Shown one piece after another: positions 8,372-17,829 of a stretch of DNA of 64,000 nucleotides. Origin of the DNA: Pseudomonas ovata (GTDB taxonomy: Bacteria; Pseudomonadota; Gammaproteobacteria; Pseudomonadales; Pseudomonadaceae); assembly GCF_003131185.1 (NCBI RefSeq), contig NZ_QFFU01000022.1:46024-110023 (forward strand). The letters run 5' to 3'. Numbering within the stretch: the first letter of the stretch is position 1; each line of letters begins with the position of its first letter. The notes below the pieces were generated by a model. That model was not told the DNA's origin. It saw nothing but the letters and a program-made list of their open reading frames with translations, and did no database searches. Both the position numbers and the translations under genes were made by a program.

Positions 8372-9391
8372 TCAATACAGATTAGGCTCCATCTCCAGGC
8401 TGACACCGAAGCGCTCGATGACATCGGCCTGTATGCGCTGCGCCAGGCTCAACAACTGCAGGCCGCTGGCCTGGCCATGGTTGACCAGCACCAGCGCCTG
8501 CAAGCGATGCACACCGGCATCCCCGTCACGAAAGCCCTTCCAGCCAGCCTGCTCGATCAGCCAGCCGGCAGCCAGCTTCACCTGCTCATCACCTTGCGGG
8601 TAAGCCACCAGTTGCGGATAACGCGCCTTGAGGGCTTCGGCCTGGGCAACCGGCACCAGCGGGTTCTTGAAAAAACTGCCGGCATTGCCCAGTACGGCCG
8701 GGTCGGGCAGTTTCTCGCTGCGAATGGCACAGATGGCCCGGCTGACATCCAGCGGGGTCGGCTGTTCAATACCCTGCTCGACCAAGCGCTGACGCACAGG
8801 GCCATATTCCAGGTGCAGGTGCGCCTGACGGCTCAGGATGAAACGTACGCGCAGAATGATCCAGCGCCCGGCCTGTTGCTTGAACACGCTGTCGCGATAA
8901 CCGAAGCGGCACTGCTCCAGGGAAAACTCGTGCAACTCGCCGGTTTCACGCTCCAGGGCGACCAGGCTGTGGAACACATCCTTGAGCTCGACCCCATAGG
9001 CACCGATGTTCTGCATCGGTGCAGCACCCACGGTGCCAGGGATCAGGCTGAGGTTTTCCAGCCCTGCCAGGCCCATCTGCAAACAGGTCTGCACGAAGGG
9101 GTGCCAGGGCTCGCCCGCCTCGGCCTCGACCACCACCCGCTGCGGCTCATCGCTCAGGATACGCACGCCGCGACTGGCCATGCGCACCACCAGCGCCTGC
9201 ACATCAGCAGTCAGCAACAGGTTGCTGCCACCGCCGATCACCAGCAACGGCACCTGAAGCTCACGGGCACAGGCCAGGGCCTGGCGCACCTCGTCGTCAT
9301 CATGGGCCTGGGCAAACAACCGGGCCTGGACATCGACGCCAAAGCTGTTGAACGGCTTGAGCGAAACTGCAGGCTGCACATCAAGGCTCAT
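8372..9391 (-). CDS. murB: UDP-N-acetylenolpyruvoylglucosamine reductase
   Basis: 339 residues from ATG 9391, which has GAGG upstream; the frame stays open further up but only as antisense to kdsB. FAD-binding type 4 domain with LVIGGGSNLLL (about 45-55), GAPMQNIGAYGVE containing the conserved Tyr/Gly stretch, and the C-terminal NAGSFFKNP signature (type I MurB). It reduces UDP-GlcNAc-enolpyruvate to UDP-MurNAc with NADPH, the second committed step of peptidoglycan synthesis. It follows kdsB by 25 nt in the same direction. The small tyrosine phosphatase gene that I recall between these two in other pseudomonads is not here. Confidence 0.96.
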   Translation of the reverse strand: MSLDVQPAVSLKPFNSFGVDVQARLFAQAHDDDEVRQALACARELQVPLLVIGGGSNLLLTADVQALVVRMASRGVRILSDEPQRVVVEAEAGEPWHPFVQTCLQMGLAGLENLSLIPGTVGAAPMQNIGAYGVELKDVFHSLVALERETGELHEFSLEQCRFGYRDSVFKQQAGRWIILRVRFILSRQAHLHLEYGPVRQRLVEQGIEQPTPLDVSRAICAIRSEKLPDPAVLGNAGSFFKNPLVPVAQAEALKARYPQLVAYPQGDEQVKLAAGWLIEQAGWKGFRDGDAGVHRLQALVLVNHGQASGLQLLSLAQRIQADVIERFGVSLEMEPNLY

Positions 9392-9416
9392 GCGCTGTGC
9401 CTCTTCAGAACCCACC

Positions 9417-10181
9417 TCAACCCTCCAGCAAGCGCCGTACGCGCTCCAGGTCTTCAGGGGTGTCGACGCCCGCCGGCGGTGCCTCGACGGCATCGGCGAC
9501 ATGAATACGCACACCGTGCCAGAGCGCTCGCAACTGCTCCAGCGACTCGGTATTCTCCAGCCAGCACGGCCCCCACGCCACGAAATCATGCAAGAAACCC
9601 GCACGGTACGCGTAGATGCCGATATGGCGACGATAGGGTACGCCCTCTGGCAGCACATCACGGCTGGCCGCCAGCGCATCGCGCGCCCAGGGCAGCGGTG
9701 CGCGGCTGAACGTCAGGGCCAGGCCGTTGAGGTCGGTCGCGACCTTGACCACATTGGGATTGAACAGGCTGGTGACATCCTCGAGCGGCTCGGCCAGGGT
9801 GGCCATGCCGGCTTCGGGGTGTGCCGCCAGATTGGCGGCTACCTGATCGATCACCGCAGGCGGAATCATCGGCTCGTCGCCCTGCACATTGACCACGATG
9901 GCATCCGCCGCCAGGCCCAGCTTGCCGGCCACCTCGGCCAGACGGTCAGTGCCGGAGTTGTGATCTTCGCGGGTCAGCAGCACTTCGGCGCCAAAGCCCT
10001 GACAGGCTTCGACGATGCGTGCGTCATCGGTGGCCACGACCACACGTTCGGCGCTGCTCTTGCGGGCCTGTTCCCAGACATGCTGGACCATCGGCTTGCC
10101 GGCAATGGTCTTGAGCGGCTTGCCAGGGAATCGGCTGGAGCCGAAACGCGCCGGAATCACCACGGTAAAAGGGGCGGTCAT
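9417..10181 (-). CDS. kdsB: 3-deoxy-manno-octulosonate cytidylyltransferase
   Basis: 254 residues. Nucleotidyltransferase with the N-terminal ARFGSSRFPGKPL CTP-binding loop, GKPMVQHVWEQ, TREDHNSGTDRLAEV and NVQGDEPMI, all family signatures. It activates KDO as CMP-KDO in the cytoplasm for lipid A-core assembly. Its start overlaps the Trm112-like gene by 4 nt, so it is part of the lpxK operon. Confidence 0.96.
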   Translation of the reverse strand: MTAPFTVVIPARFGSSRFPGKPLKTIAGKPMVQHVWEQARKSSAERVVVATDDARIVEACQGFGAEVLLTREDHNSGTDRLAEVAGKLGLAADAIVVNVQGDEPMIPPAVIDQVAANLAAHPEAGMATLAEPLEDVTSLFNPNVVKVATDLNGLALTFSRAPLPWARDALAASRDVLPEGVPYRRHIGIYAYRAGFLHDFVAWGPCWLENTESLEQLRALWHGVRIHVADAVEAPPAGVDTPEDLERVRRLLEG

Positions 10182-10363
10182 TTCTCCAGACGCTCCTCGG
10201 CGGTCAGGGTGCGCGCTTCGCTTTCGAGCATCACCGGAATGCCGTCGCGGACAGGATAGGCCAGGCCCGCGCCCTTGCTGATCAACTCGGTCTTGTCAGC
10301 GCTGAGTTTAAGAGGCCCCTTGCAGATCGGGCAGGCGAGGATGTCGAGCAGTTTGGTATCCAT
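10178..10363 (-). CDS. Trm112/YcaR-like small zinc-finger protein (UPF0434)
   Basis: 61 residues: MDTKLLDILACPICKGPL, one CPIC pair and the GLAYPVRDGIPVML motif. Trm112-like proteins are zinc-ribbon partners or chaperones in other systems; the bacterial short form has no proven function. It sits between lpxK and kdsB with a 4-nt overlap to kdsB, the common arrangement in gamma-proteobacteria. The start is ATG 10363; an upstream in-frame extension would run back into lpxK and is rejected. Confidence 0.9.
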   Translation of the reverse strand: MDTKLLDILACPICKGPLKLSADKTELISKGAGLAYPVRDGIPVMLESEARTLTAEERLEK

Positions 10364-10374
10364 GAAAGGTCCCG

Positions 10375-11370
10375 TCATTGAATAAGAAGTGCCAGCCGCT
10401 CGTCGAACCAGCTGACGAATGCTGCAGACGGCTGGGCGTCCACAGCCAGGTACCACCAGTCTTCGGCGGCAAAGGAACGGCATTTCACCGCATCCTTCTC
10501 GGTCATGACCAACGGCAGTGCCGGTGTGAACGCCAGCGCTTGTGCGTCAAATACGGCATGGTCGGCGAAGGCATGCGGCACAGGCCGCCAGTCTAGCCTT
10601 TCGAGGGTGGTGAAGAAACGTTGCGGGTTGCCGATGCCAGCCACCGCGTGCACGGCCTGCCCGGGCGGAAAATGCGCCACGCCGACGCGCTGGCCGGTAC
10701 GCAGGTTGACCAGGGCCGAAGGCTGGAGGGTAAAGGCGAAACCATCCTCGCGATCGCTCGGCGCACCGTTGTAGAGCAACGCATCGACGCCTTGCAGGCG
10801 CTCGACCGGCTCACGCAGGGGACCGGCCGGCAGGCAGCGACGGTTACCCAGCCCGCGAGCGGCATCGATCAACACCAGCTCCAGGTCTCGGGCCAGGCGG
10901 TAATGCTGCAAGCCGTCGTCAGAGAGAATCAGGTCGAGCGGTTCGGCGTCGAGCAGCGCCTGCACGGCGCGCCCGCGATCAGGATCGATCATCAGCGGTA
11001 CGCCGGTGCGCTGCACGATCAGCAAGGGTTCGTCGCCGGCCTCGGCTGCGCTCTGCCCGGCCTGCACCCGCCATGGCAGGCTCGGTGGCCTGGCGCCATA
11101 ACCACGGCTGACCACCCCGACCTTCAGGCCACGGCGGCGACACTGCTCGATCAGCCAGAGGATCATCGGCGTCTTGCCGGTGCCACCCACTGTGATATTA
11201 CCCACCACGATAACCGGCACTGACGCCTTGTAGATCGTGCCGTCGCCTGCCAGAAAGCGCGCTCGCTTGTTGTTGACCACTCGCCGATACAGACACTCCA
11301 GCGGCCGCAACAGCGCCAGGGCCGGATGCCCCTGATACCAGGCGGCAAGCAAGCGATCGGAAAGCGCCAT
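10375..11370 (-). CDS. lpxK: Tetraacyldisaccharide 4'-kinase
   Basis: 331 residues. P-loop kinase of lipid A synthesis with Walker A VGNITVGGTGKTPM (about 56-69) after an N-terminal membrane-associating helix region (WYQGHPALALLRPLECLYRR). It also shows VSRGYG, SDDGLQHYRL and TEKDAVK motifs. It phosphorylates the 4'-position of the lipid A disaccharide at the inner membrane. Its ATG overlaps the exbD stop codon (TGATG), indicating translational coupling. Confidence 0.96.
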   Translation of the reverse strand: MALSDRLLAAWYQGHPALALLRPLECLYRRVVNNKRARFLAGDGTIYKASVPVIVVGNITVGGTGKTPMILWLIEQCRRRGLKVGVVSRGYGARPPSLPWRVQAGQSAAEAGDEPLLIVQRTGVPLMIDPDRGRAVQALLDAEPLDLILSDDGLQHYRLARDLELVLIDAARGLGNRRCLPAGPLREPVERLQGVDALLYNGAPSDREDGFAFTLQPSALVNLRTGQRVGVAHFPPGQAVHAVAGIGNPQRFFTTLERLDWRPVPHAFADHAVFDAQALAFTPALPLVMTEKDAVKCRSFAAEDWWYLAVDAQPSAAFVSWFDERLALLIQ

Positions 11371-11801
11371 CAGTTAGCCTGAGCGGCCTGAACGGTGGTC
11401 ATGCGCAGATGGCTGAAACCCAGTTTGCCGGCCGCATCCATGGCCGTGACCACCGCCTGGTGCGGGGTCTTGCCATCGGCACTGATCGACAGTGGCAGGC
11501 TGGTGTCACCGGCGGACTCACGCTGCAAGGCGTCGATCAGGCTGGCCAGGTCATTGCTGGGCAACATCTGGTTGTTCACCGAAAAGATGCCGTCGGCATT
11601 GATCGCGATGTCCACCTGCTTGCGAGCGGCGTCGTCGTTCGAAGCCCCGGTCACCGCCTGTGGCAGGTCGACACGCAACTGCGTCTCACGGGTAAACGTG
11701 GTGGTCAGGATGAAAAACAGCAGGAGGATGAACACCACATCGATCAAGGCCACCAGATTGATGTCGATGATGTCGCGCTGCTTGCGGCGACGGAACTTCA
11801 C
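11370..11801 (-). CDS. exbD: Biopolymer transport protein ExbD
   Basis: 143 residues. A short basic cytoplasmic N-terminus (MKFRRRKQRDIIDINLVALIDVV) leads into a single membrane helix carrying the aspartate needed for proton movement (LIDVVFILLLFFILTTTF), then a periplasmic domain. With ExbB it forms a proton-driven motor that powers TonB or a Tol-like partner. It overlaps exbB by 4 nt. No tonB gene is visible nearby. Confidence 0.93.
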   Translation of the reverse strand: MKFRRRKQRDIIDINLVALIDVVFILLLFFILTTTFTRETQLRVDLPQAVTGASNDDAARKQVDIAINADGIFSVNNQMLPSNDLASLIDALQRESAGDTSLPLSISADGKTPHQAVVTAMDAAGKLGFSHLRMTTVQAAQAN

Positions 11802-12472
11802 TTTCTCTTGCCCCCGGTCTTGGCCAGGGACCTGAGATCGACCGGCGCATCGACCAGATCCACTTCGCGGTCGCCCTGCACCACTTCAACCAGGCGGATG
11901 GCCTGCTGCTCCATGCCGACCACCAGTTCATCGACCCGGCCTTGCAGGAAGCGATGAAAGAAGATCGTCGGGATGGCGACCATCAGGCCCGAAGCCGTAC
12001 AGATCAGCGCCTTGGAAATACCGCCGGCCAGGACCACGGCATTGCCGGCCGTGCCGGTGGCGTTGAACGAAGCGAAAATGTCGATCATGCCCAGCACCGT
12101 ACCCAGCAGACCGAGCAATGGCGCCATTGCACCGATCGACCCCAGGGCACTGAGGTAGCGCTCCAGTTCGTGGATAACGCGCGCGGCGGCCTCTTCGATA
12201 CTTTCTTTCATGATCTCGCGACCATGCTTGGAGTTGGCCAGGCCTGCGGCCATGATCTCTCCCAGCGGCGAGTCGGCACGCAGTTGCTTGAGCTTTTCGC
12301 CATCCAGCCTGTTTTCCTGGATCCACTGCCAGACCTGCCCCAGCAGGTGCGGCGGCGTGATACGGCTGCTGCGCAGCGTCCAGAGGCGCTCAACGATGAT
12401 GCCGGCTGCGACGATCGAACTCAGAATGATCGGTAGCATCATCCAGCCACCGGATTTGACCAGTTCCCACAC
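11798..12472 (-). CDS. exbB: ExbB/TolQ/MotA-family proton channel protein
   Basis: 224 residues from GTG 12472, preceded by GGGGAGA at 8 nt; the frame continues upstream to 12538, but that part does not resemble the family and the ribosome site decides the start. Three membrane segments are visible: WMMLPIILSSIVAAGIIVE near the start, then SIGAMAPLLGLLGTVLGMI and VVLAGGISKALICTASGLMVAIPTIFF. These are the MotA/TolQ/ExbB hallmarks. It is the stator component paired with ExbD, first of the exbB-exbD-lpxK-Trm112-kdsB-murB series. Confidence 0.93.
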   Translation of the reverse strand: MWELVKSGGWMMLPIILSSIVAAGIIVERLWTLRSSRITPPHLLGQVWQWIQENRLDGEKLKQLRADSPLGEIMAAGLANSKHGREIMKESIEEAAARVIHELERYLSALGSIGAMAPLLGLLGTVLGMIDIFASFNATGTAGNAVVLAGGISKALICTASGLMVAIPTIFFHRFLQGRVDELVVGMEQQAIRLVEVVQGDREVDLVDAPVDLRSLAKTGGKRK

Positions 12473-12534
12473 AGTGCCGTCTCCCCTGAAAAATTGGCGC
12501 CACTCTAACACGACCGATGGCCGGTATCGACGCA

Positions 12535-14751
12535 TCAATCTCGCCAGAAACGCCGCTGCGCACGTACAGCCTCCGGCTCGCCGAACGCCCCCAGGCGCAG
12601 ACGGATCGCGCCGGCCTCGGCGCTGTCATGAACGCCGATGCCCAAAGCCTTGTAGCGGGCCATGACCAGAGGGTGCGGGTGGCCGAACGTATTGTGCCGT
12701 CCGCGGGAAATCAGTACGCCCCTGGGGGCCACGCGCTCCAGCAGACGCCGCGAGGACGAGGTGCGGCTGCCATGGTGCGGCGCCTGCAACCAGTGGGCCT
12801 GCAAGTCAAAGTCCGCCGCCAGCAGTGCACGTTCGGCACCGGCTTCGATATCACCGGTCAACAGCAAGCGCTCGCCATTGGCCTCGACACTCAGCACACA
12901 CGAGGACTCGTTGCTGCTACGTGCGTCTTCCCAGCGCCAGGTCGCGAACTGCACGCCATTCCATTGCCAGCGCTCCCCGGTACGGCATGACTGGGCTGCC
13001 AGTGAAGCCGGCAGGGCCTCGGCCTCACCGCTCACCACCCGCTTGACCGGCATGCCACGCTGCACCGCCAGGGCCCCGCCGGCGTGGTCGGCATGCGCAT
13101 GACTGATCAGCATCAGGTCCAGTTGGCGCACCCCGGCCTTGCGCAGCACGGGCAGCACCACGCGCTCGCCGAGATCGCCTCCGGCCGTGGCAGGGCCGGC
13201 GTCATACAGCAGCGTGTGGTCGCGGGTGCGCAACAGGACCGCCAGGCCCTGGCCGACATCCAGCTGCAGCACCTCCACATGTCCGTGCGCAATCCTGTCT
13301 GGCGGTGCAAAGACACATAAAAGCAGTAACGGCCAGCCCAGTGGCCGCAAGGGCAAGCCTGCTGGCAACAACAGCAACAGCGCGCCGATCAGGCTCAAGC
13401 CCCAGGCCCACAAAGGTATGGTCGCCGGCACCCAGACCGGCACTTGCCCGGCCAGCCAGCCCAGCGCCACGAACAGCATGTGCAAGGCACCGCCGGCCAG
13501 CCATAACAGCGCTTCCCCCGCCCCCGGCACTGGCAACAACAGTGTGCCCAGCAGCGCCAGCGGCAAGACAACCAGACTCACCCACGGCACCGCCAGCAGA
13601 TTAGCGAAAGGCGCACTGAGACTGACCGGCAGGTTCAACGCCAGCAACACAGGCAACAGCCCGATAGCGATCAACCACTGCGCCCGGGTCCAGGCCTGCC
13701 ACCAGCGCCAGGCACCCAGCCGTGCGCCGAAGGTCAGCATCAGCACGCCCACCGCCGCAAATGACAGCCATAACCCCGGCTGCAGGCTGGCCAGCGGCTC
13801 GAAGAGCAGCACCAGGTTGAGCGACACCAGCCAGGGCCACAGCAGCCCCAGGTGTCGAAAGCGCAAGCGCCACAGCAAGACCATGGCGACCATCGCACAC
13901 GCCCGCCGCACCGGCACCTCGAAGCCCGCCAGCAGCCCATACCCCAGGGCCGCCGCAAAGGCCAGCCCGCATGCCCAGGGCAACCAGGGCCAGGCGCGCG
14001 GCCACAGGCCCCAACGCGCCAGCGCAGCGATCAGGAAATACACCGCGCCAGCCAGCAACCCGACATGCTGGCCCGAGATCACCAGCAGGTGCACCGTGCC
14101 GGTCTCCTGCAACACCTGCCAGTCGTCACTGCCCAACCCGGCGCCGTCGCCCAGTACCAGTGCCGCCAGCGCGCCCTCGCGCCCTTGTGCATCGACCGCC
14201 AACAACCGCTGGCGAATGGCTTCGCGCCAGGCGCCCTGCCCGGATGCCAGTAACTGACCATCGACCACCGTACCGCTCGCACCGATACGCCGCGCCAGCA
14301 GCCAGGCCGGGTAATCGAAGGTCCCTGGATTGACCAGCCCGTCCGGGCGCCGCAACTTGACCGCCAGCCGCCAGCGTTCACCACTGCGCACCTGTGGCCC
14401 GCCCTGCCAGCTCACCCGGATGCGCTGCGGCAACCGGGCACGCCGTGAGTGAGCGTCCTTGAGCTCGAAACGGACAACGCCCTCACTGGCGCTCGGCAAT
14501 CCGCTCACCTCGCCCTGCAGCCACAGTGTCTGGCCATCGAGCCTGGGCAACAGCCGGTCATCCAGCGCCCATTGCGCCGACAGGCAGGCCCAGCTCAACC
14601 CCAACAGCCATAGCGCCAGCGGATAGGTGCGGTACGGCAACAGCATCAAGGCCAGCACCGGCATCAGCAGCAACAGCCAGCCCGGCGGCAAGGCCGGCAA
14701 AAAACGCAGGGTCAACAGACCCAGTGCAAGCGCGACCATCCCTGTGCGCAT
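12535..14751 (-). CDS. comEC: ComEC/Rec2-type DNA uptake channel
   Basis: 738 residues from ATG 14751, chosen because GAGGA lies 6 nt upstream; ATG 14757 is in frame but directly abuts that site. The N-terminal third has membrane helices flanking an OB-like soluble region. The central competence domain is very hydrophobic (about 200-500), with GLLAGFEVPVRRACAMVAMVLLW. The C-terminal metallo-beta-lactamase domain has SHAHADHAGGA (about 555-565) and HHGSRTSSSR. It transports single-stranded DNA across the inner membrane; the hydrolase part may degrade the other strand. It ends 62 nt before the exbB start. Confidence 0.93.
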   Translation of the reverse strand: MRTGMVALALGLLTLRFLPALPPGWLLLLMPVLALMLLPYRTYPLALWLLGLSWACLSAQWALDDRLLPRLDGQTLWLQGEVSGLPSASEGVVRFELKDAHSRRARLPQRIRVSWQGGPQVRSGERWRLAVKLRRPDGLVNPGTFDYPAWLLARRIGASGTVVDGQLLASGQGAWREAIRQRLLAVDAQGREGALAALVLGDGAGLGSDDWQVLQETGTVHLLVISGQHVGLLAGAVYFLIAALARWGLWPRAWPWLPWACGLAFAAALGYGLLAGFEVPVRRACAMVAMVLLWRLRFRHLGLLWPWLVSLNLVLLFEPLASLQPGLWLSFAAVGVLMLTFGARLGAWRWWQAWTRAQWLIAIGLLPVLLALNLPVSLSAPFANLLAVPWVSLVVLPLALLGTLLLPVPGAGEALLWLAGGALHMLFVALGWLAGQVPVWVPATIPLWAWGLSLIGALLLLLPAGLPLRPLGWPLLLLCVFAPPDRIAHGHVEVLQLDVGQGLAVLLRTRDHTLLYDAGPATAGGDLGERVVLPVLRKAGVRQLDLMLISHAHADHAGGALAVQRGMPVKRVVSGEAEALPASLAAQSCRTGERWQWNGVQFATWRWEDARSSNESSCVLSVEANGERLLLTGDIEAGAERALLAADFDLQAHWLQAPHHGSRTSSSRRLLERVAPRGVLISRGRHNTFGHPHPLVMARYKALGIGVHDSAEAGAIRLRLGAFGEPEAVRAQRRFWRD

Positions 14752-14797
14752 GAGCATTCCTCAGGCAGAAAAGCCTTACAGAATGGCGGCGAAACAC

Positions 14798-14811
14798 CGG
14801 CTGTACAGCCG
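14798..14811. promoter_or_regulatory. 14-bp palindrome in the comEC/vgrG divergent region
   Basis: CGGCTGTACAGCCG is a perfect palindrome 47 nt upstream of comEC and about 150 nt upstream of vgrG. A weak -10-like TATAGG at 14851 faces vgrG. It could be an operator for either gene or chance; the core is shorter than a LexA box. The rest of 14758-14959 shows nothing recognisable except the vgrG ribosome site (AGGA about 9 nt before the ATG). Confidence 0.35.
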
Positions 14812-14959
14812 CAGAGTGTTGCAGCGTTTAAGTAGTAAAAGCCCTGCCTGTATAGGTCCTTTTTCTTACACAGTCCGCAGAAATGCCCGGCTTTTTTCTA
14901 CGTGCTTCATGGCTAGCCTGCCAGGTCTTTTCGATTCAACGACTGCCAGGAACCCATGC

Positions 14960-16984
14960 ATGCTCGCCACCGATGGTCATTTCAACCTGTACCTCGACAC
15001 GCTCGGCCATGACTTTCAAGTGCTGTCTTTCGACGGTGAGGAAGCGATCAGCCAACCGTATCGGTTCACGGTGGAACTGGTCAGCGAACGCCCGCAACTG
15101 AAACTTGCCTCACTGCTGCATCAAATGGCGTTCCTGGCGTTCGATCGCACCGGGGCGGGCATTCATGGCCAGGTCCAGCGCATCGTGCAACGCGACAGCG
15201 GCCAGCGCCTGGCGCACTACAGCCTGACCCTCGTGCCGCGGCTTGACTGCCTGCAGCACCGTATCAACCAGCGCATCTTCCAGAAAAAGTCGGTGCCAGA
15301 GATCATCGAGGCGATCCTCAAAGAGCACGGGCTGTTCAGCAACACTTGCCAGTTCAGGCTCGCCGACAGTTACAGCGCCCGGGAATACTGCGTGCAATAC
15401 GCTGAAAGCGACCTGCATTTCATCCAGCGCCTGTGCGAAGAAGAGGGCCTGCACTTTCACTTCCAGCACAGTCGCGAAGGCCACGTCCTGATCTTTGCCG
15501 ACCACCAGAGCATGTTCAACACGCTGGACTTTCCACTTTCCTACCACCCACCCAGCGGTCAGCCAGCACAGCAACCGGTGATGCAGCACCTGAGCCTGCG
15601 CCTGCAAGCACGCACCAGCCGCACCACACGACGTGACTACGACTTCCAGAAAGCCAGCCGACAACTGGAATATGAGTCCCCTGCCGATCCGGACATCCTG
15701 CAGCCTGACCTCGAAGACTATGCCTGCCCCGGTGGCTTCGAGGGTCAAGAGCGCGGCAAGCCGCTGACCCGGCGGGCGCTGGAGCGACGACGCACCGACT
15801 ACTGCCTGGCCGAAGGCGGCAGCGATCATCCGCAACTGCGCAGCGGCCACTTTGTGAGGTTTGCCGATCACCCACGCCCGGAGTGGAATACCAAGTGGCT
15901 GCTGAGCCGTGTCGAGCACCAGGGCAAACAACCTCAAGTGCTGGAAGAAAACGCCCTGGGCACCGACGACCTTGACGGTTTCAGCCAGGGCTACCGCAAC
16001 CGTTTCACCGCCACGCCCTGGGACACCTTCTTTCGCCCGGCCCTGCGTCATCCCAGGCCCCGCATACTCGGCAGCCAGACCGCCCGGGTCACCGGCCCGG
16101 CCAACGAAGAGATCTATTGCGACGCGTACGGGCGGGTCAAGGTGCAGTTTCACTGGGACCGTCATGGCCAGTACAACGAAGCCAGCAGTTGCTGGCTGCG
16201 GGTGGCCTCCAACTGGGCGGGCAACGCCCATGGCAGCGTCACCATTCCACGCGTCGGCATGGAAGTGCTGGTGACCTTTCTGGAGGGTGACCCCGACCAG
16301 CCGGTGATCAGCGGTTGCCTGCCCAACAGCATCAACCCTGTGCCCTACCCACTGCCGGCCCACAAGACCCGCAGCGTGTACCGCAGCCGCAGCACGCCGC
16401 AGGGCACCGGCTACAACGAACTGCATATCGAAGACCGCACCGGGCAGGAGCTGATCTACCTGCATGCGCAGCGCGACCTGGAACAGAAGATCAACAACGA
16501 CAGCCGCCTGGAGGTGGGCAAGGACCGGTTGGAAACCATCAAGGGCAACAGCATCAGCCAGGTGGAAGGCGAAGCGCAGTGCACAGTGGCGGCTGATCGC
16601 AAGACTCACCTCAAGGCCGACGACTACCTGCACATCGAGGGCAACAGCTACACCCGCACAAGCCAGGTGCTGGCCATCGAGGCCGGTCAGCAGGTGCACC
16701 TCAAGTCCGGGGCCAACCTGATCATCGATGCCGGGGCCAGCATCACGCTCAAGGCCGGAGGCCAGCACCTGCTGATCAGCGCCGCCGGCCTGTTCAGCAG
16801 CAGCCCGATCCTGACCGGCGGCCCGGCACTGGCCGGCATGCCCGCCTTGTCAACGTTACCGGTGCAGGTTGCCGCGTTGCTGACACTGACCCTCAACGTG
16901 CAGAAACAAGCTTTCATCAATGCGGCCAACAGCGCAGCCCCCGTGTGCGCCATATGCCAACAGCTCAAGGCGGCCACCGCATGA
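14960..16984 (+). CDS. vgrG: Type VI secretion spike protein VgrG
   Basis: 674 residues from ATG 14960; an in-frame ATG at 14909 would add 17 residues without family likeness. The N-terminal gp27-like part has the hallmark SFDGEEAISQPYRFTVEL (about 28-45). A gp5-like OB fold starts near 363 (PRILGSQTARVTGP, YGRVKVQFHWD), then WAGNAHGSVTIPRVGMEVLV (about 417-436). A DUF2345-like beta-helix needle tip follows to about 640, with a short hydrophobic tail (ALSTLPVQVAALLTLTLNV). There is no fused toxin domain, so cargo is carried through the adaptor encoded next door. It is the first gene of a coupled effector cassette, with no T6SS sheath or baseplate genes in the window. Confidence 0.95.
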   Translation: MLATDGHFNLYLDTLGHDFQVLSFDGEEAISQPYRFTVELVSERPQLKLASLLHQMAFLAFDRTGAGIHGQVQRIVQRDSGQRLAHYSLTLVPRLDCLQHRINQRIFQKKSVPEIIEAILKEHGLFSNTCQFRLADSYSAREYCVQYAESDLHFIQRLCEEEGLHFHFQHSREGHVLIFADHQSMFNTLDFPLSYHPPSGQPAQQPVMQHLSLRLQARTSRTTRRDYDFQKASRQLEYESPADPDILQPDLEDYACPGGFEGQERGKPLTRRALERRRTDYCLAEGGSDHPQLRSGHFVRFADHPRPEWNTKWLLSRVEHQGKQPQVLEENALGTDDLDGFSQGYRNRFTATPWDTFFRPALRHPRPRILGSQTARVTGPANEEIYCDAYGRVKVQFHWDRHGQYNEASSCWLRVASNWAGNAHGSVTIPRVGMEVLVTFLEGDPDQPVISGCLPNSINPVPYPLPAHKTRSVYRSRSTPQGTGYNELHIEDRTGQELIYLHAQRDLEQKINNDSRLEVGKDRLETIKGNSISQVEGEAQCTVAADRKTHLKADDYLHIEGNSYTRTSQVLAIEAGQQVHLKSGANLIIDAGASITLKAGGQHLLISAAGLFSSSPILTGGPALAGMPALSTLPVQVAALLTLTLNVQKQAFINAANSAAPVCAICQQLKAATA

Positions 16985-17829
16985 GACGCGCCTATCTGTT
17001 GCTCGACAGCGCCCTGATCGAGAACCTGCCCCGGCACCTGCTGAGCCTGGGCCAGTTCATGCCCTGCCACCCGCTTTACCTGACGACCGACTACGCCGAA
17101 CTGGCCGATTGCGGACCGTTGCTGGTCCCGGTGGTGCCAGACAGTCCGTTGGCACAGTTATTCAATGCTCAGTGGCGCCTGCAGGCCGGTCTCTGGCTGG
17201 AAACCGAGGCGCCGGAACCGGTCTTGCTCGATCACTTGCGCAGCCTGGTGCATGCCAGCCTGGACGGTGATGTCACGACGTTCTTTCGTTACCACGACCC
17301 GCGCATCGCCCGTGTATGGCTGCAAGACCTTGCCCCTGCCGAGCGCGGCCGGGTCATGGGGCCTATCCAGTCGATTCGCCTGCCTGCCGAGGACGGCAGC
17401 GAGCTGTCGATCATCAACACCGACCCGATGCCAGGGCAGCGCTATGCACCTATTCCCTGGCTGCGCTTGAGCGCGGCACAGCTTGAACACCTCAGCGCGG
17501 CGCGGTACCGGCAATTCGACCAACACCTGATCGAGCACTGCCAGCGCTATTTTCCGAATGCACTCAAAGGACTGGACAGCCCCGCGCAATACGCCTGGGC
17601 CAAGGCTTGCCGGGACAGCGCCAAACGTCATGGCTACAGCACGAAAGACGAGATCACCCGCTGGGTCAGCCTGTACGCGCTTCTGGGCGCTCACTTCCCC
17701 GATGAACCTGTGCCCCAGGCCTACCGCAAGATTCTTGCAACCAGAGGCCGCTCCCCTGCGCAGCGCCTCGATGACCTGATCGACGAACTGACCCTGCAAT
17801 GGGTCCGCCGCCTGGAGCCCCACGCATGA
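16981..17829 (+). CDS. DUF4123-type T6SS effector adaptor/chaperone
   Basis: 282 residues. The N-terminal about 130 residues match DUF4123 (RAYLLLDSALIENLP, PLYLTTDYAELADCGPLLVPV, LRSLVHASLDGDVTTFFRYHDPRIARVWL). Such adaptors (Tap/TEC) bind a specific effector and load it on VgrG. It overlaps vgrG and the effector gene by ATGA on both sides, the order expected for a dedicated loading factor. The C-terminal half is helical and less conserved; it probably recognises the effector. Confidence 0.9.
   Translation: MRRAYLLLDSALIENLPRHLLSLGQFMPCHPLYLTTDYAELADCGPLLVPVVPDSPLAQLFNAQWRLQAGLWLETEAPEPVLLDHLRSLVHASLDGDVTTFFRYHDPRIARVWLQDLAPAERGRVMGPIQSIRLPAEDGSELSIINTDPMPGQRYAPIPWLRLSAAQLEHLSAARYRQFDQHLIEHCQRYFPNALKGLDSPAQYAWAKACRDSAKRHGYSTKDEITRWVSLYALLGAHFPDEPVPQAYRKILATRGRSPAQRLDDLIDELTLQWVRRLEPHA

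Noticed and set aside
14627..14959. N-terminal extension of VgrG up to 14627
   Set aside because: It overlaps the comEC start on the other strand and does not resemble VgrG; ATG 14960 with AGGA upstream fits the family start.
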